A DNA stretch of 64,000 bases, taken from Branchipolynoe longqiensis (lineage: Eukaryota; Annelida; Polychaeta; Phyllodocida; Polynoidae). This document shows positions 53,475 through 64,000 of the stretch, in pieces; the stretch's first letter is position 1, and every line of letters begins with the position of its first letter. Made by a program: the position numbers and the translations under genes. The stretch covers positions 73,135,543-73,199,542 of the forward strand of contig CM059193.1 of assembly GCA_030323885.1 (NCBI GenBank). The letters run 5' to 3'. Under the pieces are notes generated by a model. It saw nothing but the letters and a program-made list of their open reading frames with translations, made no database searches and was not told where the DNA came from.

Positions 53475-53743
53475 TAATGCTAGGTACACACCTACCGTAT
53501 ACGATTCGCGCACTAAAACTCGCGACCTGACCCGACCCGCTTAAAACTGAAAACGGGTCGATTCATTTTTCGAATCGCGAATCGCAACCGTAAGGAAGCA
53601 GTTTCAGCCCTAAAACTGAGTTTTAAGTCGCGAATCGCAATCGGTAGGTGTGCTAGGGGAGTGCACACCTCACGACTTTTGGGCAGTTTTAGGTCGTATA
53701 CGGTAGGTGGGTGCGGAAAAACGGTAGGTGTGTACCTAGCATT
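53475..53743. mobile_element. MITE with AATGCTAGGTACACACC ends
   Basis: Ends AATGCTAGGTACACACCTAC and GTAGGTGTGTACCTAGCATT, with long inverted subterminal parts (CCGTATACGA/GTCGTATACGG). About 269 bp; TA-containing flanks. Confidence 0.9.
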
Positions 53744-53744
53744 A

Positions 53745-54200
53745 GTCAAGGACCGAGTGGTTCAAGTGTCAGCATATTGCCATCCCAGTGGGGCAGCACT
53801 ATAATAGTATAAAGTCACCATGTGTGTGCACTATCACAAGTCGGCGGCCTCCCATATATATGCGACCACTGATGTTGGTAGGATGTAAAACACCAGTAAT
53901 CCACTCACTGGATATGCTGCCAAAGCCTCTTACCCAGAAATCACTGCATTAAGAGTCACGCGCATCTACACAGACTGATAATGACCCACATCTGTTTGTT
54001 GGGGTTTTAAGTCCTGGCAATAGCTTAGGTCATGTGATGAGGATGGGTACTGACATATGACATTGTGCACGCATGGTGACTTTATAGTGCTGCCCCACTG
54101 AAAGACCACACACCCTATTAATATTGACACCCAATATCCTAATAATGCCGAGCACCTGGTATCAATTTGAAAGTCACTGGTTCAACTCGGCCTTTAGAGG
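53745..54200. mobile_element. two SINE-A fragments in opposite orientation
   Basis: 53745-53905 is plus-strand body and tail; 53994-54195 is minus-strand tail and body ending in TTCAACTCGG. Both are degenerate. Confidence 0.75.
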
Positions 54201-54253
54201 CTGAATTTCCGTGATGCTAACATACTCTAGCGTGCTCTAGTCTACTTGGACGA

Positions 54254-54498
54254 AGCCCTGGTCACATAGCCGTTAGTGGACATAGGTGAACATAGTGGAG
54301 GCTAACGTAGTTGAACATAGTTGAACGTACCGGCATTCGTACCACAACATATTTATCCATACCATCACGTATTTATCCGTACTAAAACCTGCCATACCTT
54401 AACGTATTTCAACGTGGGTTAACATACTTACACCACATTTGACCCATGTTAATCTATCCTACGGATCACTATGTCCAATAACGGCTATGTGACTGGGC
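54254..54498. mobile_element. 245 bp TIR element, GCCC(T/C)GGTCAC family
   Basis: Ends GCCCTGGTCACATAGCCGTT and AACGGCTATGTGACTGGGC; interior GTTGAACGTACC-type words as at 33951-34203. Confidence 0.85.
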
Positions 54499-54499
54499 C

Positions 54500-55306
54500 T
54501 TTAGCCTGTTACCCATTTGGCAATCCCACCCCCAACATGTACGTAGGCTCAGTTATATACCCTCCACCGCCCCTAGCAGGGCCTGTATGCAGGAGTGGGT
54601 GGTAGCGGGTTTTGGTGGTACAGCCTACTACCGGGTAGCTATCGCCGACGTCGGGAACTGTGTCAAGTGCTATGCGGGAGCGCGTACCACTTTGATTATA
54701 GCTACCCGTGAATCTATTTATAGATTTGGGTACCCCCGTCTCGCTGGTATCGGCAACGGCGCTGAAAGTAGGACGTTTCCGACGGGTACAGCGTAACTTT
54801 TGGTTTCGCATTGTTTACTTTACGTTCGTCGATTCGAAAATATAACTATTAATATCGCCGCCGTTACGGCGGCACCGTTAATATTGCTTCGAATTTAGGG
54901 TTAATTTGATCAAATCTCACTTATTGCGTATCTAATTATGTTAAATATGACAGCATTGAATAGATTTGGGCCTAATGCACTCGGCTATGGAAAACGGCGG
55001 CGGCGGCGGTTTGCTTACTGTACGTTCGTCGATTCGAAAATATAACCATTAATATCGCCGCCAATGCGGCAGTAGCCTTAATAACGCTTCACATTTAGGG
55101 TTAAATTGATAAAATTTCACTTATTGCGTATGTAATTCTGTTAAATATGACAGCATTGAATAGATTTGGGCCTAATGAACTCGCTATACCTCCTATATAC
55201 CAGGGGTAAGGTACCACCGGGTAAGCCTTTGGTGTTAGGCCTATCACCGACTCGCGCATCCAACTTTTCGCCCCTACCCGAGTAATGGGATGTAGCCTTC
55301 AGTTTT
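54500..55306. repeat. tandem duplication of about 190 bp in GC-mixed DNA
   Basis: 54815-54990 and 55012-55190 are diverged copies sharing TACGTTCGTCGATTCGAAAA and GACAGCATTGAATAGATTTG. The 54590-54796 open frame has no supporting exon signals. Confidence 0.6.
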
Positions 55307-55318
55307 TCTTCTTCAGGC

Positions 55319-55648
55319 GACCAGACGGAATGGCCGAATGAGTTAGAGCGTCTGTCTCCGGTGTCGGTAGACCGTGGGATCATGCGTTCAGACCCTGGTC
55401 GAGTCAAACTAATGACTTAAAAATGTATACTTGTCGCTTCCTAGCCAGCCACCCGGCTTTATTAGGATAGGGCAAGGACTGGTTGGCTCAGTGTCAGGAT
55501 AATGTGACTGAGAGGGATATCACATTATCAGGTCATGGTGCTGGTCTCCCAGTGGGGCAGCACTATGAAATCGCCACTGTCACAAGTCGGAACCCATCCT
55601 GATATGACCTTAGATGTTACTAGGATGTAAACCAACAAACACACCAAA
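55319..55648 (+). mobile_element. SINE-A, full length with 12 bp target duplication
   Basis: TCTTCTTCAGGC at 55307-55318 and 55649-55660; head ACCAGACGGAATGGCCGAAT, a degraded B box (CGTTCAGACCC), body and tail. Confidence 0.95.
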
Positions 55649-55731
55649 TCTTCTTCAGGCTTTAGTGATGCAGTTAGAGGCTCCTCGTTTTCCAGGCTTC
55701 ACACACAGCTTAAAGGGTGGGGGGTCAATTA

Positions 55732-55850
55732 AAGCTGCATAATTCGATAAAAGAATGAAACTGCTTAACTTTAAGCCAAAAATAGTTGTTTTGAGTTTGA
55801 TCCTACATACACAACTTAAGATAGTCGTGTGCTGATTAAACATTTATCGC
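55732..55850. mobile_element. TTAA MITE, left end fragment
   Basis: TTAA then AGCTGCATAATTCGAT; truncated after about 120 bp. Confidence 0.75.
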
Positions 55851-55929
55851 AGTTTGGTGTTCCTGTGCTATATTCTAAAATGTGTAAAAAGATATTATAT
55901 ATATGTGTGATGCATAACGCATTATACGA

Positions 55930-56214
55930 GTATAAATGCAAGGGGAACATATGCTCTATATATCTATTCCTCCGTGACTCATTGGTGGAGTGCCCCCCCC
56001 CCCCCCACCACCACCTGTCGGTAAATGCAAGGAGGACATATACTTGATATACCTATTCCTCGGTGGGGCATTTGTGGAGTGACCCCCCCTACCACAACTG
56101 TCGGTAAATGCAAGGGGAACATATACTTTATATATGTGCTGGATTATACGTATTCCTCAGTGGGGCATTGGTGGAGTGCGCGCCCCCCCCCCCCCCACAC
56201 CCCAACTGTCGGAC
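55930..56214. repeat. about 86 bp tandem repeat, three units
   Basis: Units start at TAAATGCAAGG (about 55932, 56023, 56104) and each ends in a C-run followed by AACTGTCGG or CACCTGTCGG. Confidence 0.85.
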
Positions 56215-56262
56215 TAATTGGTGGATGGGAGCCACCTCGCGTCACACACATCGGAGGGAATG

Positions 56263-56299
<37 letters not shown>

Positions 56300-56769
56300 A
56301 TATATATATATATATACATATAAAGCCTGTGCCCAGCATTCCGGTGGACACGCCTAAATTTTGTATGTTTTAGTAGTATATGACGTCATCATATACTACT
56401 TCTTTTCATCCAGAATTTACTCTGCATGTTTTCGTAGTATATGACGTCATAATGTACTTCTTGTTTTCATTTCAAATATGTCCAAAGATACACCTTTGTA
56501 TTAAAGATTACAGTAAATGAGATGGTTATTATGGTATTGACCAACCTAATGCATTTACTATATCAGAAATCCATTGTGCTATATGCTGCGAATTGTTATT
56601 TAACAGATATTGTTAGCTTAATACATATATATTCTATATTATATACCATTTTGTCTAAATAATCCTGAATTGAAAAATGGCCAGCTGACCAATGCTTCGG
56701 TACTGACAAAAACAAACCTTTTTCAGTAGACTAAGCATATTTACCAAAAATTGTATGTATACATATATA
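56215..56769. other. (TA)n and paired CRE palindromes, no gene seen
   Basis: (TA)n at 56265-56315. The sequence TAGTATATGACGTCAT occurs at about 56372 and 56434, so two TGACGTCA palindromes lie 62 bp apart in a duplicated context. The rest is AT-rich and unassigned. Confidence 0.5.
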
Positions 56770-56944
56770 CAGTAAAATCTCTATACCGACCCCTCCACAG
56801 ATTGACCACTCCCCTATATCGATCGCTTTATTTGGATCCCAACAATACCATTGTAAGGATATTCTACCTATCTAAACCGACCACCTCCTTAAATGGATCA
56901 CTTAAAGTCGGTCCCATGGTCGGTGGATTTAGAGAGGTTTTACT
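56770..56944. mobile_element. pogo/Tc1-like MITE, intact ends
   Basis: TA-flanked; ends CAGTAAAATCTCTATACC and TAGAGAGGTTTTACTG. Confidence 0.95.
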
Positions 56945-57109
56945 GTATATATATGGATAGTGATAATCCCATTATCGCATGTAGTAAGCTCTGGAGTGTC
57001 CTCTCCGCCCCCCCCCCCCCCCGTCACAGGGTGGGGGTCTGGCATGCACCTCGCCAGCCCCCTGCGCGGGGCGCAACACGTCACTCGCTCGGAAGTTTAT
57101 ATATATATA

Positions 57110-57826
57110 CAAACTAAAACCTCTCTAACCGACCACCTCCACAGATCGACCACTCCCCTATATCGATCGCTTTATTTGGGTCCCAACAATACCATTGTAA
57201 GGATATTATAACTCTCTAAACCGACCACCTCCCTCAATGGACCGCTTAAAGTCAGTCCCACGGTCGGTTGATTTATGGCCCTGTCACATTACGACACTTC
57301 TTGCCGGCGCGCCTCCAACACACAAAAAAGTCGAGAAACGTCCAACTTTTCGGCGTGGTGAGAACAAGTTTGACGTCAGCGGAACATGTTGGTAGCATGC
57401 GGCCGACGTTGTGGTAACGTATATCGACGCGAGAGAAAAAAAAGAGTATTGGCGCGCCGTCCTGATATGACCTTAGCTAGGACATAAAACAACAAAGCAA
57501 CAATTTGGCGCAACGTGTGGGAACGACCATCATGCGCGTGCGACGTCTGCCTAGCGTTCGCATAACGTTATTCCAGCGATGTTGAAGTTGTTCTGACGTC
57601 GCCATAATATTGGCACCTGCCCATTGTCGGTCGTGGAAAGTTTTGTGCAAGCACAAAACTTTTATGGTTCCCTGACGCGTGCTGCCGACCGTTGCCCTCC
57701 ATCAACGAGTACCAACGCGCGCCTAGCGCTTCCTGATGTATCCCGACGTTTCGCCAAAAAATCACATGAGTCGACGCGCGTTGGTTAGAAGCGTAGTAAT
57801 GTGACAGGGCTATTAGATAGGTTTTA
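57110..57826. mobile_element. pogo-like MITE split by a TIR element
   Basis: Left and body 57110-57275, right end 57816-57826 (GATAGGTTTTAC). The left TIR is decayed (AAACTAAAACCTCTC). Confidence 0.85.
57276..57812. mobile_element. 537 bp TIR element with TTA target duplication
   Basis: Ends TGGCCCTGTCACATTACGAC and GTAGTAATGTGACAGGGCTA; TTA at 57273-57275 and 57813-57815. Same family as 41621-41997, CpG-rich, and contains a SINE-A tail fragment at about 57461-57502. Confidence 0.9.
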
Positions 57827-58017
57827 CATACACACACACACACACACGCACACACAAAGGCAGACCCTAAAACCCATCATATTACTCAGTCTTCTATTGT
57901 TTTTCAGATATAACAGCAACACCAGACTGGATGCCTGTATGGTGCCGGCATTTGCTTTCCCCATCCAGGGGGCCATGGGATCAATCCCCGATCAAGACAA
58001 ACCATACAAAGCCTTCC

Positions 58018-58140
58018 CCAATGCCAGTACATGGCAGTCACGACCTCCCCTATCGCCCTGCATTGTTAGGATAGGTCATGGACTGATTTGCTCAGTGTCA
58101 GGATAATGTGACTAAAGTGGGATATCAGGTCATGCTGCTT
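58018..58140 (+). mobile_element. SINE-A body fragment
   Basis: From about ATTGTTAGGATAGGTCATGG to GATATCAGGTCATGCTGC. Confidence 0.75.
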
Positions 58141-58149
58141 GCAGAACAG

Positions 58150-58743
58150 CATTTGTAATTCTGACTGCGCATGCCCTGAAAATGCCATTGACAGTAAAAC
58201 AAGTGCGAACAGCCATTGAGTATGCCGATATGCGCAGTGCAGAACTTTGATTTCATTCAAAATTAATAGAAATACAGAACAATTTGTCATAAACATGGAT
58301 GGGTGCATGCGATATAATAATATAATGAATATATTTAAGACACAACTATCCAAAATATAAGCATTTTGAGCTAAGAAATACAAATCCCCACAAAACTTTA
58401 CCGTCACTTTACAGCTGAAGTTCACATCACCATATTTCATTCTTGTTCTAAATATTTAAATCTCAAATGTGTCAACAGAAACTTGTTTCAAAGAAATATA
58501 TAACCAATGTCTGATTAACCCTACGCATTTCCTAGCTCTACAGATTTTAGTAACCATGGGTTATAGATAAAAACGAGAATAAAATAAATAAAGTTCACTC
58601 TGGCTATAGTTCTAAGCCTAATCTGAGTGACCAGATTTGTCGAGATTTAAATGCAGATCGTATAAGATGTGCTGATTGGATTGATGTAAATGCAAAGGCT
58701 AGATAAAAGATCGACATCTTAATTTATTATATATTTGTTTTAG
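58150..58743 (+). repeat. 0.74 kb interspersed repeat, interrupted copy (left part)
   Basis: Matches the reverse complement of 45905-46530 up to TTTTAGTTGG, where the LINE begins; the remaining end is found after the LINE at 61105-61165. Confidence 0.75.
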
Positions 58744-60864
58744 TTGGTATACAACCGCCTCGTCTGGCTACTGGAGTCAGGACACCACCTGTCCAACCTT
58801 CAACGTGGCTTCAGACGGGGCCACAGCACCCTCGACCATTTGGTGTGCATGGAGACCTTCATAAGAGATGCTTTCCTTAAGAAGGAGCATGTTGTGGCTG
58901 TCTTTTTCGACCCCGAAAAAGCTTATGACACAACATGGCAGCATGGCATCATGGAGGATCTTCATGCGATTGGCCTTCGTGGCCACCTGCCAATTTTCAT
59001 CAGGAACTTTCTAGCCTTCAAGCATTTCCGCGTATGTGTCAAGACTATGTATTCCAGCCTACACTCACAGGAACTAGGAGTACCTCAAGGCAGCATACTG
59101 GCCGTGACCCTTTTCGGGGTCAAGGTCAATGGTATTGCTGCTGCTGTAAAGCGGGGGGGTCTCCTGTAGTCTTTTCGTGGACGACTTTGTTTTATATTAC
59201 AGCGGTGCTAACAATAGTAACATGGATGTCATAGAGAGACAGCTACAACCAAGCATAAATGGGATCCATCGATGGTCAGTTCTGAACGGTTTCAAATTTT
59301 CCAAGACCAAAACAGTCTGCATGCACTTCTGCCTGCTGCGTAGAATGCATGCGGAACCGGAGCTGACCCTGGATGGGGATCCCATTAAAGTCGTTGAGAA
59401 AACCAAATTTCTGGGCCTCATTCTCGATGCAAAACTGTCTTTTGAGCCACATATAAAGTACCTGAAAACAAGATGCCTGAAAGCGCTAGATATTCTGAGG
59501 GCGCTGTCTAGCTCAGAATGGGGAGTGGACAGAGATGTTCTGCTCTCCGTATACAGAACCATGGTTCGGTCATGAGTGGATTACGGCAGCATAGTATACG
59601 GTTCCGCAAGGAAATCATATATTGGGCTGCTAGACACGATCCACCACCAGGGACTGCGCCTGGCCCTTGGGGCCTTCAGCACCTCATCGGTTCAGAGCCT
59701 TTACATCGAAGCCAATGAACCATCATTTAACAACAGGAGAATCAAACTGGCCATGCAATATGTAGTCAAGATAAAAACTAATGCATTGAATCCTGCACAC
59801 AATTGTCTATTCGAGCAACATGACGAATCCAGGTATGAAGCCAGGCCGAATTACATCCGGCCACTGAGGCTCCGAATGAAACCTAATTTGGAGGCCTTGG
59901 GCGTGGATTTGGACGTGTTGGAGGATGCCAAAGTCCGAGAACATCCCCCGTGGTCGTTGAGAAAGCCATCGGTTATCCTCTGACTCACGGAACTGAGGAA
60001 GTCTGGGACACATCCACTCGAGTACCAAGGACTGCTGCAGAGATTCAAGGCCAGTTTGCAGACCACCTCTCCATATACACTGATGGTTCGAAAGACCAAA
60101 GCTGGGTAGCTGCTGCGGCAGTCTGTCGACGGGAAAAATTTGGTGTACGTTTGCCTGATCAGAGCTCGATTTTCACTGCAGAAGCCCGAGCACTCCATCT
60201 CGCGTTGGAGTGTATCGAGGTATTCAACCACACTAACTATGTTATATACAGTGATTTGTTCTCTTGCCTCCTGGCTGTTGCTGGACTGAAAACGAATCAC
60301 CCTATTCTAGCAACGGTCATTTATAAAATGAACCAACTGACAACGGATGGGTATGACATCCACCTGTGCTGGGTGCCTGGCCATGCCGGCATACAAGGAA
60401 ACGAACGAGCTGATCGGGCTGCGAAGAAGGCCCTGAACTGTGATCTTGAACCGTGTCTGATCCCTCACTCTGATCTGAAACCACTAATAGCCACCCACAT
60501 AAAATCCAAATGGCAACATGAGTGGGATGAAAACATCAATAAACTTAAAGAAATTGAACCATCTGTGGGAAAGCCACCACAGACTCATGCGGGAGGTCGG
60601 CGGGACCAAGTGGTCCTTAGTCGCTGCCGTGTTGGCCACTCGTGGCTTACACATGCTTTTCTGCTCAAGGGGGAACCTCCCCCTGAATGTATTGGGTGTC
60701 AGTCCCCACTGACACTCAAACACATTTTACTAAGTTGCGTTGATTTTTTGGCCCTGCGCCAACGGTTCTACACTGCAGACAGTATGCATGACCTTTTTAC
60801 TAAGGTAAAACAGGAAAACATTTTAGCCTTTTTGAGGGCAGCTGGACTGTACCACCTCATATAG
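58744..60864 (+). pseudogene. LINE ORF2: RT, RNase H and zinc motif, with three breaks
   Basis: RT: NLQRGFRRGHSTLDHLV, VAVFFDPEKAYDTTW (catalytic Asp site; family consensus is FxDxEKAYD), ELGVPQGSILAVTLF, then FVDD at 59174-59185. RNase H catalytic residues: Asp in YTDGS (60082), Glu in EARALHLALE (60181), Asp in YSD (60252) and Asp in NERAD (60412). It ends with a Cys-X2-Cys-X7-His-X4-Cys motif. Breaks: a frameshift in the G-run at about 59151-59158, an in-frame TGA at about 59573, and a frameshift near 59985-60060. It copies LINE RNA at the target site when intact; this copy is dead. Confidence 0.85.
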
Positions 60865-61104
60865 TTTACTAAATAGATTCTATTAATTATTAATGAAACT
60901 TTTCTTTTTCTATGGGAATTTGTTTCCCTTGACCACAAATATATGATTGTGAGCTTTCTAATTTAATGAGTGTCTATTGGCACATAATTGATTGTCTGCT
61001 TTTACATGTAAAAGCGATGGTTTGAACAAAAAACAAACATTTCTCGCCGTGAATATGGCCTATGCTGCCGACACGGCGTAAAGCAACCACCAATCAATCA
61101 GCTT
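58744..61104 (+). mobile_element. RT + RNase H LINE, 5' truncated
   Basis: About 2.36 kb: most of the RT, RNase H, a C-terminal zinc motif, 3' UTR and (AATC)n tail. RT with a downstream RNase H places it in the I/Nimb/Jockey-related group. It is inserted in the 0.74 kb repeat. The endonuclease part is missing. Confidence 0.9.
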
Positions 61105-61165
61105 CGCGTGGGTTTGCTTTGCTGCCACCCATCCCACAATGCACCACTCGGCTGGAATTGGGAAC
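61105..61165 (+). repeat. 0.74 kb interspersed repeat, right end after the LINE
   Basis: CCCACAATGCACCACTCGGC and flanks match the reverse complement of 45800-45860. Confidence 0.65.
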
Positions 61166-61398
61166 CCGTCTATCGGGGAAGCATTATAGAGGTTGCCATG
61201 AGTGCACTGTCACAATGGTCCCGGCCCTACCCTATCGATCAGCCCTCAGGTCCGGTCCAATTTAACGGTCACCGCTGAACTGTTTTAGATTACCAACACA
61301 CCACATGACCTCACCCCCAACAAAAATGGCAGAAAATTTACGCAGGTACACATATCGTTTTTTTAATATTTATTTGTCTTTTCGCCTATTTCCTCCTA

Positions 61399-61448
61399 AG
61401 TTTGTTTGTTGTTGTTTTACGTCCTAGCAACATCTAAGGTCATATCAG
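61399..61448 (-). mobile_element. SINE-A tail fragment
   Basis: TTTGTTTGTTGTTGTTTTAC then the end of the SINE to CATATCAG, cut by the LINE fragment. Confidence 0.8.
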
Positions 61449-62720
61449 ACACAATATACATGGGAGCAAAGCAAGAACTGCTCAACAAGCTGCAAATCCT
61501 ACAAAATAAAGCATTAAAAATATGTCTCAGGGTGGACAGAATGCACCCCACCTATGACCTGCACATGCAAACCAAAGCAAAATTGCTTTAAAAAAAATAG
61601 AAGACTAGTACACTTCAAAACACTCGCATTTGGGTACAGTCGCGATAGGAAATACCAAAAGCAACCAACCAGAGATACACGAATAAACAATGCACCACTA
61701 GTAAAACAAACAAGGAGCCGCATAAAGGCCCATGAAAGAAGCACATTAGAAATGGCTGCTAAGGCATGGAACGCCAAATCATTAAAAGAAAGGCAGATCC
61801 CTGATCTAAAGACATACAAAATATATCTATGTAAAAAAGGGAGAAGCTGATGACACCCTAGGGCCAAAACCCCAGAAGGGCATGTGATAGGTCACGGCCC
61901 ACAAACTGGGCTGCAACAAGGGGGTAATCTGGACCACCCTCAGTAGATAACGAACAGCTACAAACCATGTACAAGCCTATAAATGTAGGGTAGGCTATTT
62001 CATAAGTAGTAGTAAAGCAAAAACCAAAAAACTAATATACTATTCACACCCACTACAAGGGTGATCTGAAAATAAAACCAATAACACCTACACTTAGAAC
62101 TAAAACCATTAGCTATCTAATGGTCCTTCCCTATTTCGGATCGACCATCCATGACATAAGCATACCTGCCAACGAAGATCCTAATAATAGAAATCCATCT
62201 GAGCGAAGCGAGGCACGCAAGCGTTCTAGGGGGGTCCGGGGGGATGCACCCCCAATTTTTTTTTTTAAATACATAAAAAAATGGTGCATTCTGGTGCATT
62301 TTCAGAGACATTTTAGGCACATTATTAAAGAAATTATTACCAGTTGAAAAAGCGGAATAATATGTTTATAATTCGTAGGGCGGAATGAGAATAAAAAAAT
62401 CTTAATTATTCCGCCAAAATCGTAATAGTTGGCAGGTATGCATAAGTATGAGCCAAGAACACGCCTAACATCTACCTAGCAGTCCTTCCCTATTTCGGAT
62501 CAACCTTGGATAGCCAACCCAAACACAAAACAAGCTCAAACATCTACAGATACTAAATAATCACCATGTACCTGCTACTGCGTGAGAAACAAAAACATCT
62601 TATCACCTCCTACTGTGTGATAAGATTAAACCACCACTACAGCTGGACAGCATTGAAAACAAGCCCAAGCACTTGAGGTTACATGCTATGGACAGTATAA
62701 ACACAGCATCAAAAAATAAA
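61449..62720 (+). mobile_element. LINE 3' fragment, paralogue of the 14490-16095 copy
   Basis: Starts ACACAATATACATGGGAGCA and encodes the RT C-terminal region (LNKLQILQNKALKICL, then TLAFGYSRDRKYQKQPTRDT) with an A-run frame break near 61590. The 3' UTR and A-rich tail end near 62720. It has a single version of the region that is duplicated in the 15 kb copy. Interrupted by a TIR element at 62161-62440. Confidence 0.85.
62161..62440. mobile_element. 280 bp TIR element (CATACCTGCCAAC ends)
   Basis: Ends CATACCTGCCAAC and GTTGGCAGGTATG; CATAAG at 62155-62160 and 62441-62446. Subterminal AAGCGGAATAAT/ATTATTCCGCC words. Inserted in the LINE 3' UTR. Confidence 0.9.
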
Positions 62721-62734
62721 TAAAACAAAAAATG

Positions 62735-62860
62735 GTGCTTGCAGCCTGGTCTCCCAGTGGGGCAGCACTATAAAGTTGTCATAAGTGTGCAGTGTCACAA
62801 GTCGGTACCCGTCCTGATATGACCTTAGATGTTGCCAGAACATAAAGCTCCAACAACCTA
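62735..62860 (+). mobile_element. SINE-A 3' half
   Basis: GCCTGGTCTCCCAGTGGGGC through the CATAAAGCTCCAACAACC tail; a second diverged tail piece follows to about 62925. Confidence 0.85.
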
Positions 62861-62937
62861 CCAACTAAGTCAATACCCATCCTGACACGCGCTCAGATGT
62901 TGCTAAAACGGTAAACCCCAAACATCACTCTCGTGTC

Positions 62938-63274
62938 TATAGAGGGAGTGTACGTGACGTCATTACTTAGCAATCAGCGGTCAGCGAACTGCCATCTTGG
63001 ATTACGAGCACCCTCCCTAGCCATGTTGTGAATGCATGCAGATGGAGTAAAACAGAGTTTTCTTGTGTTCTGGGAGGTTCTGGGCAGTTTACATCCAATG
63101 TGTTTACTTACAGCACTTTAGCAACAACTTCTGAGGCCAAACTGCTCAAAACAGTGACAAATAAACCAACAAATCAGTAAATAACCACATTGTAGGCAGT
63201 TGCAAGCCTTCTGTATGTCATCCAATATGGCCACCGAAAGTTGCCTCGTGACGTCATTACACCCCCTCAATATA
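62938..63274. mobile_element. TIR element with TGACGTCA near both ends
   Basis: Ends TATAGAGGGAGTGTACGTGA and GTCATTACACCCCCTCAATA, inverted with a few mismatches; each carries a TGACGTCA palindrome. About 337 bp. Confidence 0.7.
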
Positions 63275-63339
63275 GGGTATTCACGTGATGTCATCAACCG
63301 GATGCGCGGCCATTGTGGCGATATCAAACAGTAAACAAC

Positions 63340-64000
63340 CCATAGAGTTTGCCTGTAGGCGCAGTGCAAAACGTCTATTTCATTCAAAATTAATAGAAAT
63401 CCAGAACCGTAACCGTATAAATTTAATATAATCTATTCATTGAATGTGTTTTCTATATGTGTACCAAGCGATTTCTTTCTAGGTGGTGTGGTTTTAGAGA
63501 TATTTCACTTTTTCTGTATGAAGATTGCTCACGATCATTGGCAATGCATCGAGTTTGCCGGTACGCGCAGTGAAAAACGTCAGTTTTATTCAAAATTAAT
63601 AGACATCCAGAATCCTAACCGTATCAATTTAATATAATCTTTTTGGTAAACATGTTTTCTATGTGTATTCCAATCAGTTTGTTTCTAGGTGTTGTAGTTT
63701 TAGAGATATTTAACTTTTTCTGTCTGAAGATTGCTCACTGCCATTGACAATGCATTGACTCGATTGAGTATGCCGGTACGCGCAGTGCAAAATGCCAGTT
63801 TTATTCAAATTTAATAGAAATCCATAACCCTAACCGTATCAATTTAATATAATCTTTTTGGTAAACATGTTTTCTATGTGTATTCCAATCAGTTTGTTTC
63901 TAGGTGTTGTGGTTTTAGAGATATTTAACTTTTTCTGTAGGAAGATTGCTCACAGCCATAGAATTTGCAGTGTGACAGTGTGTTATTATTGTGGTTACTA
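63340..64000. repeat. 0.2 kb tandem repeat reaching the window end
   Basis: Units begin near 63345, 63549 and 63763 with GAGTTTGCC(G/T)GTA(C/G)GCGCAG-type sequence and share TTATTCAAAATTAATAGA and AGAGATATTT(C/A)ACTTTTTCTG. Related to 39781-40190. It is truncated by the window edge. Confidence 0.9.

Overview
This window is repeat-rich animal DNA, most likely from a mollusc or another lophotrochozoan. Reasons: coding sequence is split by GT-AG introns; AT-rich non-coding DNA holds many microsatellites; one tRNA-derived SINE family is present in dozens of copies; several LINE lineages, a Ty3/gypsy-type LTR element and many short inverted-repeat (TIR) elements occur; and one 43.66 kb repeat looks like a SINE common in mollusc genomes (from memory, unchecked). 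No prokaryotic operon, CRISPR array, rRNA or convincing functional tRNA gene is visible.

Host genes. Only one host gene is well supported. It lies on the minus strand: exon 1 at 12431-12626 and exon 2 at 6570-7567, joined in frame (phase 1) across a 4.9 kb intron filled with transposons. The predicted protein has about 397 residues. It has a charged N-terminus, a Ser/Pro-rich segment, acidic blocks and a Ser-rich tail, and I do not recognise its family. A GC-rich stretch with an inverted CCAAT box at 12.6-13.2 kb is the probable promoter. A second minus-strand open stretch at 4.2-4.5 kb is a weak exon candidate.

Layout. 0-6.5 kb: minisatellites, a LINE tail, two TTAA-flanked MITEs and a 575 bp TIR element. 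6.5-13.2 kb: the host gene, with a nest of MITEs and a SINE in its intron. 13-20 kb: SINE pieces, a minus-strand LINE and a three-level nest of DNA elements. 20-32 kb: a LINE with clear target-site duplications, SINEs, a second LINE type, a small LTR-like element and a duplicated 0.3 kb repeat. 32-42 kb: MITEs, a mosaic of short fold-back hairpins built from fragments of nearby elements (32.86-33.23 kb), a 242 bp tandem array inside a TIR element, and many SINEs. 42-47 kb: purine tracts, SINE-in-SINE, a 21 bp minisatellite. 47.36-52.79 kb: a damaged but LTR-flanked gypsy element sitting in a SINE. 53-64 kb: more MITEs and SINEs, a nearly complete RT plus RNase H LINE, another LINE fragment and a 0.2 kb tandem repeat running off the window end.

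How it fits together. Nearly everything is explained by repeated insertion of mobile elements into one another. The nests, target-site duplications and uninterrupted paralogues within the same window allow several insertions to be ordered in time. The hairpin mosaic at 32.86-33.23 kb is the one structure that ordinary transposition does not explain. All identifications come from reading the sequence by eye; no database search was run.
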